This document shows positions 31,292 to 39,138 of a stretch of DNA of 48,566 nt, piece after piece (the stretch's first letter is position 1; each line of letters opens with the position of its first letter). A program made the translations under genes and the position numbers. Origin of the DNA: an uncultured Bacteroidales bacterium (GTDB lineage: Bacteria > Bacteroidota > Bacteroidia > Bacteroidales > UBA932); contig CAMHKQ010000016.1 in the NCBI GenBank assembly GCA_946185745.1, forward strand, positions 1-48,566. The letters run 5' to 3'. Under the pieces are notes generated by a model that was not told the origin of the DNA, ran no database searches, and saw nothing but the letters and a program-made list of their open reading frames with translations.

Positions 31292-34108
31292 TTATAGGAG
31301 ATATCGGGCGGTGAAGGTGTCGGCGCCGGCGATCATGTCTTCGGGAGTGCCCTCGAAGACCACGCGGCCGCCATCGGCGCCGGCGTCGGGCCCCAGGTCT
31401 ATCACCCAGTCGGCGTTGCGGATCACGTCGGTGTTATGCTCCACCACTATTATACTGTGCCCGGCGTCGAGCAGGGCGTCGAAACTCTTCAGGAGTTTCT
31501 CCACGTCGAAGAAGTGGAGGCCGGTGGTGGGCTCGTCGAAGAGGAAGAGAATGCGGCTGTTTCCCTGGCGCCTGCCCCCGCCTTCTCCAAGCGACAGGAA
31601 ATACGCCAGCTTGATGCGCTGGCTTTCGCCGCCCGAAAGGGTGCTGCTGCTCTGCCCCAGCTTGATATAGCCAAGTCCCACATCCACAAGCGGTTGCAGC
31701 TTCCGCGCAATCGCTTTCGCCGACTCCTCCCTGCCAAGCGAGAAGAAGTCGATGGCCTCGTCTACGCTCATGTTCAGGATGTCGTCGATGTTCTTGCCGC
31801 GATAGCGTACCTCCAGGATGTCGGGCTTGAAGCGCTTGCCGCCGCACTCCTCGCACACCATGGTGATATCGGCCATGAACTGCATCTGGATGGTGACCAC
31901 CCCGTCGCCCTGGCACTCGGGGCAGCGCCCGCCTTCCTGGTTGAACGAAAAATACGAAGGCCCGTAGCCGTTTATCTTCGCGTACTGCTGTTCAGAAAGC
32001 AGCTTGCGGATCTCGTCGTAGACCTTCAGATACGTGACCGCGTTGCTGCGGGAGCTCTTGCCTATGGGGTTCTGGTCGACATATTCCACCCGGGAGATGC
32101 GGTCGAGATTGCCCCCCAGGCCCTTGTGCGTGCCCGGAACCACCCCGCCTTCGCCCATGCGGGTGCACAGCGCGGGATAAAGGATATCCCCTACCAGGGA
32201 CGACTTCCCGGAGCCGCTCACGCCCGTAACCACGGTGAGCACCCTGAGCGGGAACTTCACGTCTATGTTCTTCAGGTTGTGCTCCATGGCCCCCTCGACG
32301 CTGATATAATAGCTCCAGGGGCGCTTTTCGCGCATGTAGCGCTTCCTCACCCCGGTAAGGTACTGCAGCGTGAGCGAAGCGTCTACCGCCTTCGCGGGAA
32401 GTTTGTCGGCGGCCTTCCCCAGGAATACCACCTCGCCCCCGTTCACCCCGGCCTTCGGGCCCATGTCTATCAGCAGGTCTGCCGCGCGGATTATATTCTC
32501 GTCGTGCTCCACCACAACCACGGTGTTGCCGAGGTCGCGCAGACGCCGCAGCACGCCTATAAGTCTTTCAGTATCACGAGGATGCAGCCCTATCGACGGT
32601 TCGTCCAGAATGTACATGCTGCCCACCAGCGAACTTCCCAGCGCGGTGACGAGGTTGATTCTCTGGCTCTCGCCGCCGGAGAGCGAGTTGAACGCCCGGC
32701 TCAAAGTAAGATACCCCAGCCCCACCTCCTGAATGTACTGCAAGCGGCTGCGGATTTCCCTCAGCGGCTCGGCCGCGATGGTACGTTCCCTTTCATCCAG
32801 CTCCAGCCCGTCCATAAACTCTATCAGGGCGTCCACCGTCATGGACAGCCATTCGTGGATATTCTTTCCGCCCACCTTCACGTAGAGCGCCTCCTTGCGC
32901 AGCCGCGAGCCGTGGCACGAAGTGCACACCGTACGGCCGCTGAAACGGCTCTCCATGAACTTGTACTGGATTTTATAGCGCTGCGTGTGCACCCAGTCGA
33001 AGAACTCGTTTATGCCCACTATGCTGTCGTCGTCGCCGGGCTCGCTGTGGCCGTTCCAGATGACGTCCTTCTCCTGTTCGGTAAGATTGCAGTAGGGCTC
33101 GAAGGGCCGGATGCCGTAGCGCCCCGCCACGTGCACCAGATGATCCTTGAACCAGCCCATCTTGTCGCCCCTCCAGCAGGCGATGGCCCCGTCGTAGATG
33201 CTTTTGCTCTTGTCGGGAACCACCAGGTCTTCGCTGATGCCGATTATCTTGCCGAGGCCGCCGCAGACCGGGCAGGCCCCCAGGGGGCTGTTGAAGCTGA
33301 GCAGATACTCGTCCGGCTTCTGGAAGCTCATGCCGTCCAGCTCGAAGCGGCTGCAGAAAGATTCCGCCCTGCCGTCGCAGACCACCGTCATGTCGCCGCC
33401 GCCCCTGTCGAAGGCGTCCCCGACGCTCTGGAGGAGCCTGGTGCGGAGGTCGGAGTCGGTGCGGATGTCGGCTGGGTCCTGAAGTTTGAGGCGGTCGATG
33501 AGCAGCATGGCCCCGGCGGGGTACTCCCCTCCCTTCCGGAGGATGTCGTCGATGGCCCTCACTTCGCCCCCGGCGAACAGGCGGGAATAGCCCTGCTCCT
33601 TCAGCGAGAGCATCAGCTCCACCTTGTCGTCGCGCCAGTCCCAGCGGACGTCGGCAAGGATGTAGAACACCGAAGCGCCGGAGCCCTCCATGAAGCGCAG
33701 CACGTCCTGGACGGTGTCGGCCTTAACCTCGCCGCCGCTGACGGGAGAATAAGTGTGGCCGATGCGGGAGAACACCAGGCGCAGGAAATCGTAGATTTCG
33801 GTGGTGGTGCCCACGGTGCTGCGGGGATTCTTGACGCTCACCTTCTGCTCGATGGCGATTGCCGGCGGGATGCCGTCGATGAGGTCGACGTCGGGCTTGG
33901 TCATGCGCCCCAGGAACTGCCTGGCGTAGGACGAGACGCTCTGGGCGAAACGCCTCTGCCCCTCGGCATACAGGGTGTCGAACGCCAGCGAACTCTTGCC
34001 GCTGCCGCTGATGCCGGTGACAACCACCAGTCTGCCCCTGGGTATTTCCAGGCTGACGTTCCTGAGGTTGTTGACCCTGGCGCCCTTGATGCTGATATTC
34101 CCTGCCAT
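31292..34108 (-). CDS. uvrA: Excinuclease ABC subunit A
   Basis: DNA-damage recognition ATPase of nucleotide excision repair, 938 residues, full length. Two ABC ATPase halves: Walker A GISGSGKSSL with its signature LSGGESQRINL, and Walker A GVSGSGKSSL with signature LSGGESQRIKL. Zinc-module Cys pairs are visible in ACPVCGGLGK and CTSCHG, and CPECQGDG with CEECGG. MAGNISIKGARVNNL is taken as the start; the frame remains open 13 codons further up, but those codons overlap the predicted -7 box. It is divergent from the lipoprotein gene at 34177. Confidence 0.97.
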   Translation of the reverse strand: MAGNISIKGARVNNLRNVSLEIPRGRLVVVTGISGSGKSSLAFDTLYAEGQRRFAQSVSSYARQFLGRMTKPDVDLIDGIPPAIAIEQKVSVKNPRSTVGTTTEIYDFLRLVFSRIGHTYSPVSGGEVKADTVQDVLRFMEGSGASVFYILADVRWDWRDDKVELMLSLKEQGYSRLFAGGEVRAIDDILRKGGEYPAGAMLLIDRLKLQDPADIRTDSDLRTRLLQSVGDAFDRGGGDMTVVCDGRAESFCSRFELDGMSFQKPDEYLLSFNSPLGACPVCGGLGKIIGISEDLVVPDKSKSIYDGAIACWRGDKMGWFKDHLVHVAGRYGIRPFEPYCNLTEQEKDVIWNGHSEPGDDDSIVGINEFFDWVHTQRYKIQYKFMESRFSGRTVCTSCHGSRLRKEALYVKVGGKNIHEWLSMTVDALIEFMDGLELDERERTIAAEPLREIRSRLQYIQEVGLGYLTLSRAFNSLSGGESQRINLVTALGSSLVGSMYILDEPSIGLHPRDTERLIGVLRRLRDLGNTVVVVEHDENIIRAADLLIDMGPKAGVNGGEVVFLGKAADKLPAKAVDASLTLQYLTGVRKRYMREKRPWSYYISVEGAMEHNLKNIDVKFPLRVLTVVTGVSGSGKSSLVGDILYPALCTRMGEGGVVPGTHKGLGGNLDRISRVEYVDQNPIGKSSRSNAVTYLKVYDEIRKLLSEQQYAKINGYGPSYFSFNQEGGRCPECQGDGVVTIQMQFMADITMVCEECGGKRFKPDILEVRYRGKNIDDILNMSVDEAIDFFSLGREESAKAIARKLQPLVDVGLGYIKLGQSSSTLSGGESQRIKLAYFLSLGEGGGRRQGNSRILFLFDEPTTGLHFFDVEKLLKSFDALLDAGHSIIVVEHNTDVIRNADWVIDLGPDAGADGGRVVFEGTPEDMIAGADTFTARYLL

Positions 34109-34119
34109 TGCGTAGTCTT

Positions 34120-34152
34120 TTTCCCCTTTGCAGGGGAAAGTCTGCAAAATTA
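34120..34152 (-). promoter_or_regulatory. uvrA -7 box and leader hairpin
   Basis: Minus-strand TAATTTTG (34152-34145), then in the leader a 7-bp stem TTTCCCC/GGGGAAA (34139-34120) about 12 bases before the uvrA ATG. Confidence 0.5.
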
Positions 34153-34164
34153 CGAAAAGATTAG

Positions 34165-34172
34165 TAAATTTG
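34165..34172 (+). promoter_or_regulatory. -7 box of the lipoprotein gene at 34177
   Basis: TAAATTTG, 4 bases before the ATG; upstream TCTG at 34141-34144 (20 bp) is a weak -33 match. Predicted leaderless. Confidence 0.55.
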
Positions 34173-34176
34173 CCGT

Positions 34177-34578
34177 ATGAAAAAGATAATAGCCATTGCC
34201 TTACTCGCCCTGGCGGTACTCACGCTCAGCTCCTGCGAGAAATGGAAGCTCCGCAACGAAAGCTTCTACACGGTAAACGTAGAACAGAGCTTCACCGACA
34301 TCCACCACGACTTCACCTTCTACTTCAGGGAATACAACGGCTACGGCGAGTGCATCAACGCGCGCCAGCGCTCCAAGATCCAGACCGGTTTCCACGAGAC
34401 CTTCTGCGCCGCCGACGACGCCACCTTCATCAAGATCGCCGTCTATGAAGACATGGCCAAGCCCCGCTGGATCAACGTGGGCTACCCGCTCCAGAAGGGC
34501 AAGACCATCACCATCACCCTCACCGACCTCACCACGCTCGTCTCGGACGAGTCCGACGTCACAATTCTTAAACTGTAA
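34177..34578 (+). CDS. Small hypothetical lipoprotein
   Basis: 133 residues with signal peptide and lipobox LSSC. The mature part starts EKWKLRNES, contains a Cys pair (about 60 and 73: GECINAR, TFCAAD) and a beta-rich end KGKTITITLTDL. I do not recognise a family. The downstream hydrolase gene starts 24 bases after its stop, so they may share a transcript. Confidence 0.75.
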   Translation: MKKIIAIALLALAVLTLSSCEKWKLRNESFYTVNVEQSFTDIHHDFTFYFREYNGYGECINARQRSKIQTGFHETFCAADDATFIKIAVYEDMAKPRWINVGYPLQKGKTITITLTDLTTLVSDESDVTILKL

Positions 34579-34602
34579 ATCAATAACATAACTATAACGC
34601 CA

Positions 34603-35568
34603 ATGAAAAGTTTATTCAAACTCGCAGCATTGTTTGTCATCGTGGCCGGCCTCAACGGCTGCGTCGCAGGCAAATACATGTCCCACTACGCTCTCGAGCC
34701 CGAAGTGCACGGCATAGCCGACATCGAACGCACCCGCCACAAGGCCGATTCCCTCATGCCCGGCAGCACTGCCTGGTACGACTCCCTCAAGGAGCAGGGC
34801 GTCCTGAAAGACACTTTCATCGTGGGTTACCGCGACTTTAAAGTGCACGCCTGCTACGTTCCCGCCAAGGATCCCGCCACCGCACAGGGTACCGCCATCG
34901 TGGTGCACGGCTACGGCGACAACCACTTCGTGTTCCTCTACCTAGTCCGCATGTACCGCGACGACTTCAACTACAACGTGCTGTTCCCGGATCTCCAGTA
35001 CCACGGCTATTCCGAGGGCGACCACATCCAGATGGGCTGGAACGACCGCCTCGACGTAGAAAAGTGGATTGAAGTGGCCCACAACGTCTTCAAGGACGAT
35101 TTCATGGTGCTGCACGGCGTGTCCATGGGCGCCGCCACCGTCATGATGGCCAGCGGCGATCCCCTTCCGGAATATGTCCGCGGCTTTGTGGAGGACTGCG
35201 GCTACGCATCCGTAATCAAGCAGTTCAACAACAACCGCCGCCAGAGCTTCTGGTTCATACCGCCCGATGTACTCCAGAGCGCCAGCCTCGTAACCAAGCG
35301 CGAACACGGCTGGGGTTTCTGGGAAGCCTCTTCCGTGAAGCAGCTTGCCAAATGCGACCGTCCCATGCTCTTCATCCACGGCGATGCCGACGACTTCGTG
35401 CCCTTCAAGCATCTGCAGATCAACTACGACGCCAAGGTCAAGGGCTACAAGGAGAAGTGGGAGGTGCCCGGCGCCGTACACGCCAACTCCTACGCCAGGT
35501 ATCCCGAAGAATACAAGGCCCGCGTGAAGAGCTTCCTCGACCGCATCCACAGCGGAGAAATCAAATAA
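34603..35568 (+). CDS. Alpha/beta hydrolase, lipoprotein
   Basis: 321 residues, lipoprotein signal peptide with lipobox LNGC. It has the oxyanion HGYGDNH, the nucleophile elbow GVSMGA (Ser about 173), a candidate acid in HGDADDFVP and a candidate His in PGAVHANSY, the layout of BAAT/serine aminopeptidase-like hydrolases of Bacteroidales. Probably acts on esters or peptides in the periplasm or at the outer membrane; substrate unknown. Confidence 0.88.
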   Translation: MKSLFKLAALFVIVAGLNGCVAGKYMSHYALEPEVHGIADIERTRHKADSLMPGSTAWYDSLKEQGVLKDTFIVGYRDFKVHACYVPAKDPATAQGTAIVVHGYGDNHFVFLYLVRMYRDDFNYNVLFPDLQYHGYSEGDHIQMGWNDRLDVEKWIEVAHNVFKDDFMVLHGVSMGAATVMMASGDPLPEYVRGFVEDCGYASVIKQFNNNRRQSFWFIPPDVLQSASLVTKREHGWGFWEASSVKQLAKCDRPMLFIHGDADDFVPFKHLQINYDAKVKGYKEKWEVPGAVHANSYARYPEEYKARVKSFLDRIHSGEIK

Positions 35569-35608
35569 ACCGGTTGTTCATAAAATATTGAAAACTTTTT
35601 GCCGGCAA

Positions 35609-35640
35609 TTTGCATTCTCCCGGATAAAAGCATAACTTTG
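35609..35640 (+). promoter_or_regulatory. Promoter of the phosphoribosyltransferase-permease operon
   Basis: -33 TTTG (35609-35612), 20-bp spacer, -7 TAACTTTG (35633-35640): a full match to the Bacteroidetes consensus. Confidence 0.85.
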
Positions 35641-35641
35641 T

Positions 35642-35670
35642 ATCCCGATTGGTTCTAATCGGGATTTTTT
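35642..35670 (+). promoter_or_regulatory. Hairpin plus T-run between promoter and start codon
   Basis: Perfect 9-bp stem ATCCCGATT/AATCGGGAT (35642-35650 and 35657-35665), loop GGTTCT, then five T and the ATG at 35671. It looks like an intrinsic terminator but lies directly downstream of the -7 box, so the transcript would start in or at the left arm. It could be a 5' stability or attenuation structure, or a terminator for the hydrolase gene. Confidence 0.75.
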
Positions 35671-36759
35671 ATGTCCACTGCATCCGTTAGAGCGAGCCTG
35701 CATTTTGCCGGCCTGCAAGAAAACACAAGCATATACGAACTGCAGTCTCCGCAGTTCCGCAACAAGTATTTCATTTTGAGCGGGGAAGGAACCCGTCGTC
35801 TCATGGCTTTTCCTGAAACGGTCGGGTTCGACAACTATCTGTCGCTTCTCCCCGAAACTGTCGCCGCCCTTCGCCATCTGTTTCCTACTGGCTGGGGCGG
35901 CGACCTCGATATTCTGACTATCCTCCGCGGCGGCCTCAACTATCCGCTCGAAGAAGCCTGCCACCGCGCCGGCATCAGGGTCAGGGACATGAACTTTCTC
36001 TCCTGCGAGCGCATAATAAAGGATAACGTCATCACCGGACTCGACATCAAGTACGACAAGCTCCGCGTCGGGAAGGACAGGATACTAGCCATAGGCGACA
36101 TAATCGCCACCGGCGACACCATGAAACTCTGCCTCGAGCGGGTGGTGGACTATTTCCACAGCCGCGGCGGCAGCCTGCGCAAGATCATCTTCTTCACCAT
36201 CGGCGGCACCCGGGCAGTCACCATCATGGAAGAGCTCACCACTCGCATCCGCAGCCTCTTCCCCGCTTTCGAGGGCTTCGAATGCTTCTTCTACGAAGGC
36301 ATGTTCACCGTCTACGAAGAGCAGGGCGTCTGCGGCATCAACCTCATAGACATCGACTTCGGATGGAAGGGAGGCGTGGTAGCCCCCGAGTTCCGCCGCT
36401 ACGTGATGGAGCATCCCTACTCCCTCTTCGAGAGGTGTATAATCTACGACGGGGGCGCCCGCCGGTACGAGATTCCGGTGCACTTCGAGGAAGTGCTCGG
36501 CTACTGGGAAGGCATGCTGGAGCGGGTGGATTCCATCTCCCCCGCCGCCCTTACCAACGAAAAGCTCGGCTACGACGGCCCCGTAGACTACCCCGCCTGG
36601 CTGGAGGCCACGAGCTTCGGCGAACTTCCCGGCGACGGCCTCCGGGAGCTCTGGAGCCTGGAGCAGGAATTCTGCAGGAACGCGGCGTCGCTGAATCTCC
36701 GCGACATCGTCACCGCCCGCATAAAGCAAATCAAAACCATATCCCAATCTTATGAATGA
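35671..36759 (+). CDS. Phosphoribosyltransferase-domain protein
   Basis: 362 residues. A type I phosphoribosyltransferase core is indicated by LTILRGGLNYPLEEA (about 88-102) and the PRPP-binding loop ILAIGDIIATGDTM (Asp143). A C-terminal half of about 170 residues of unknown type follows (FYEGMFTVYEEQGVCGINLIDIDFGWKG and beyond). Longer than simple base-salvage enzymes (about 180-210). It overlaps the transporter gene by eight bases, so both work together, probably in pyrimidine (cytosine or uracil) or related base or nucleoside salvage. Exact substrate is unknown. Confidence 0.7.
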   Translation: MSTASVRASLHFAGLQENTSIYELQSPQFRNKYFILSGEGTRRLMAFPETVGFDNYLSLLPETVAALRHLFPTGWGGDLDILTILRGGLNYPLEEACHRAGIRVRDMNFLSCERIIKDNVITGLDIKYDKLRVGKDRILAIGDIIATGDTMKLCLERVVDYFHSRGGSLRKIIFFTIGGTRAVTIMEELTTRIRSLFPAFEGFECFFYEGMFTVYEEQGVCGINLIDIDFGWKGGVVAPEFRRYVMEHPYSLFERCIIYDGGARRYEIPVHFEEVLGYWEGMLERVDSISPAALTNEKLGYDGPVDYPAWLEATSFGELPGDGLRELWSLEQEFCRNAASLNLRDIVTARIKQIKTISQSYE

Positions 36760-38005
36760 CAAAAAGAAAATCGACGTGGATTACACGTCTAGTCCTGTAG
36801 ACCGTGCGGGTCGTAAGGGCACCCTCAGCATGTTCATGGTGATGCTCGGCTTCACCTTCTTCTCTGCCAGCATGTGGGTCGGGCAGCAGCTCGCCGCAGG
36901 CCTGGATTTCTGGGGCTTCGTATGGGCCCTCATAGTCGGCGGCATCATCCTCGCCGCCTACACCGGAGCACTCGGCTACATCGGCGCCAACAGCGGAATG
37001 TCTCTGGACATGCTCGCACGCAGGAGTTTCGGCAGCAAAGGCAGCTGGCTTCCCAGCGCGATGATCAGCTTCACCCAGATAGGCTGGTTCGGCGTGGGTC
37101 TCGCCATGTTTGCCATTCCCGTGGCCAAGGAGCTGCTCGGGCTCGACGTCACTCCCGACCACATGCCGTGGCAGGGTTATATGCTTGTCGCGATAGCCGG
37201 CATTCTCATGACCGCCAGCGCCTATTTCGGCATCAAGAGCCTCACGATCGTCAGCTACATAGCGGTTCCCGCCGTGGCCATCCTCGGCACCGTGGCGATG
37301 ATACTCGCAGTAAGGCACGGGGATGCCGGGCTGGTAGAGCAGTTCAACATGGGCACGAAAGGGCTCGGACTGATTGCCGGAGCCGGACTGGTAGTGGGCA
37401 GCTTCGTATCGGGAGGTACGGCCACACCCAATTTCACCCGCTTCGCGAAGAGCGGCAAGATCGGCCTGTGGACTACGGTGGCGGCCTTCTTCCTAGGAAA
37501 CAGCCTCATGTTCTGCTTCGGCGCCGTTTCCAGCATCTACGTAGGCGGCAACGACATCTTCGAGGTGATGCTCAACCTTAACCTCTTCTATCTTGCAGTG
37601 CTGGTGCTCGGCCTGAACATCTGGACCACGAACGACAATGCGCTGTACACCGCAGGGCTCGGCCTTTCCAACATCTTCGGCCTCAGCAAGAAGACGATGG
37701 TGATCATCTCCGGCATCATCGGCACCATCACCGCCGTATGGCTCTACTGGAACTTCTGCGGCTGGCTGAACGTGCTCAACTGCACCCTGCCACCGATTGG
37801 TATCATCATAATTATCAGCTACTTCACCAACAGGAAGGCCTACGCGGCCGACAGCACCGAACCCATTCCCACGGTCAACTGGTTTGCCGTGGCGGGCGTG
37901 GTGCTCGGCGCGGTTGTTGCCAACCTCGTACACTGGGGATTCCCGGCCATCAACGGAATGGTGGTAGCTACGCTCTGCTACCTCTGCGGCCGGATCAAAC
38001 GCTAA
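36752..38005 (+). CDS. codB: Cytosine permease-type NCS1 transporter
   Basis: 417 residues, about twelve transmembrane helices, of the nucleobase:cation symporter-1 family: FSASMWVGQQLAAG, LAAYTGALGYIGANSGMSLDMLARRSFG, AMISFTQIGWFGVGLAM and IWTTNDNALYTAGLGLS match CodB. It overlaps the phosphoribosyltransferase gene, which supports a base import and phosphoribosylation pathway. No cytosine deaminase gene is adjacent. The 3' end overlaps the convergent gene by four bases. Confidence 0.88.
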   Translation: MNDKKKIDVDYTSSPVDRAGRKGTLSMFMVMLGFTFFSASMWVGQQLAAGLDFWGFVWALIVGGIILAAYTGALGYIGANSGMSLDMLARRSFGSKGSWLPSAMISFTQIGWFGVGLAMFAIPVAKELLGLDVTPDHMPWQGYMLVAIAGILMTASAYFGIKSLTIVSYIAVPAVAILGTVAMILAVRHGDAGLVEQFNMGTKGLGLIAGAGLVVGSFVSGGTATPNFTRFAKSGKIGLWTTVAAFFLGNSLMFCFGAVSSIYVGGNDIFEVMLNLNLFYLAVLVLGLNIWTTNDNALYTAGLGLSNIFGLSKKTMVIISGIIGTITAVWLYWNFCGWLNVLNCTLPPIGIIIIISYFTNRKAYAADSTEPIPTVNWFAVAGVVLGAVVANLVHWGFPAINGMVVATLCYLCGRIKR

Positions 38006-38388
38006 TTCTGCGGCGTTGAATCGACGATATCACCTTCCAGGGGCGACTGTGAAGTCTGCTCCTGGTTGTTGTTTTCTGTCTGTTCCTCGATTGCCGGCAT
38101 ATCGCCTTCCACCAGATAGCCGCTTGGCTGGTCGCAGGCCGTGAACAGCACCGGGGCGATTGCCGCGAGGCCTACTGACAGCCCCACCACCCTGGTGACC
38201 TTGCCGAGCCGCCTGCGCGACTCCAGTTGCTCTTCGAGGTACCTGATTTCCGCTTCACACTTAGGGCACGTGCCCTGGCAGTGGCCCTTGTGCCTGCATT
38301 CAGAGGTAACGAACTCGATGTCGTTTTCTATTGCTATGCGCCTGCGGATCTCCTTGAGAGCCTTACAGATTTCCTTTCCCCTTTCCAT
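38002..38388 (-). CDS. Small Cys-rich protein with internal lipoprotein-like segment, partner of radical SAM enzyme
   Basis: 128 residues. The charged N terminus (about 1-60) has Cys8, Cys31, Cys37, Cys41 and Cys44 in ECRHKGHCQGTCPKCEAE, a metal-binding-like cluster. It is followed by RRRLGK and a hydrophobic stretch (about 66-84) ending LFTAC (Cys86), which looks like a lipoprotein signal peptide placed inside the chain, then a hydrophilic Gln/Asn/Glu-rich tail. The start lies within the radical SAM gene, a 26-base overlap, so the two are translationally coupled. I recall similar GTCPxC proteins next to radical SAM genes in Bacteroidales but cannot name a family. It may be a partner or a substrate. 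Confidence 0.7.
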   Translation of the reverse strand: MERGKEICKALKEIRRRIAIENDIEFVTSECRHKGHCQGTCPKCEAEIRYLEEQLESRRRLGKVTRVVGLSVGLAAIAPVLFTACDQPSGYLVEGDMPAIEEQTENNNQEQTSQSPLEGDIVDSTPQN

Positions 38389-38998
38389 GTATTTCAGTTT
38401 TATATTTCAATTTGTCGAAGTTGTTGAATCCCATTGACTTGAGTGCAGACATACTGGCCTCGACCGCCTCTTTGGAGTTGTAGCCGGGAATCAGCGGCAC
38501 CTTGATGACGCACGATTCCGCGCGGCCTGCGTCCACGAGATAACGGAGGTTTTCCAGAACCCCGGAATTGCTGCCGCCGGTGTAGCTTGCATAGGTTTCG
38601 GGATTCATGTCCTTTATGTCTACAATGAAGCTGTCCACGCAGGGAGCGGCAGTCTCGAGCAGGTCGCGGCTGACGTTCAGGCTGGTCTCGAGATTGAGCT
38701 TCCACTCTTTCCCGCAGATGCTGCGGAACTCTGCGATGAACGGCGCCCTCAGGAGAGGTTCGCCGCCGCCGAAAGTAACTCCCCCGCCGGTCGCAAGGAA
38801 GTACAGGGCGTCGATTTTGAGCTCGGCATACAGTTCTTCCGGAGTGTAACTCTTTGAGGGATAAGACATTGACAATGTCTGCGGATTCAGGCAGTATTTG
38901 CATTGGAGCGGACACAGCATGAATGCGACCAGGGTGGTGACACCCTCGCCGTCGACGCCGATACGCAGGCGTGAGATTCCGGCAATGTCCGCTTTCAT
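38363..38998 (-). CDS. Radical SAM protein, PflA-like activating-enzyme type
   Basis: 211 residues. It has the radical SAM Cys motif CPLQCKYC (Cys29, Cys33, Cys36), the SAM-binding glycine string GGGVTFGGGEPLL, and PflA-like DSFIVDIKDMNPE and KVPLIPGYNS. Shorter than pyruvate formate-lyase activase (about 246) and without extra ferredoxin Cys pairs. No glycyl-radical enzyme is nearby; instead it overlaps a small Cys-rich protein gene, suggesting that protein or a peptide as target. Oxygen-sensitive 4Fe-4S chemistry fits an anaerobe. Confidence 0.88.
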   Translation of the reverse strand: MKADIAGISRLRIGVDGEGVTTLVAFMLCPLQCKYCLNPQTLSMSYPSKSYTPEELYAELKIDALYFLATGGGVTFGGGEPLLRAPFIAEFRSICGKEWKLNLETSLNVSRDLLETAAPCVDSFIVDIKDMNPETYASYTGGSNSGVLENLRYLVDAGRAESCVIKVPLIPGYNSKEAVEASMSALKSMGFNNFDKLKYKTEIHGKGKGNL

Positions 38999-39058
38999 CG
39001 ACCAGTCAGTAGACGCTTCTGCATTATAAACGCACTAATACCCGGAATGCGTCTTCTG

Positions 39059-39066
39059 CAAAGATA
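39059..39066 (-). promoter_or_regulatory. -7 box for the radical SAM operon
   Basis: TATCTTTG on the minus strand, directly downstream of the pfkB terminator; leader about 55 bases with a possible AGACGC/GCGTCT pairing. Confidence 0.5.
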
Positions 39067-39102
39067 AAAAAGAAATTGGCCGGAACGCGGGGTCTCAGCC
39101 AA
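39067..39102 (-). terminator. Terminator of the gatZ-pfkB operon
   Basis: Stem TTGGC/GCCAA (39102-39098 with 39080-39076) followed on the minus strand by TTTCTTTTTT. Confidence 0.6.
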
Positions 39103-39138
39103 CTTCACCATACTAATTATTTAACCTCCCAAATGAGT

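Noticed and set aside
31436..34180. 914-codon open frame on the plus strand across uvrA
   Set aside because: It is the antisense shadow of a fully recognisable UvrA in high-GC DNA and has no family resemblance.
35569..35670. Hairpin at 35642 as simply the terminator of the hydrolase gene
   Set aside because: Not excluded, but set aside as sole explanation because a full consensus promoter lies between the hydrolase stop and the hairpin, and the ATG follows the T-run directly.
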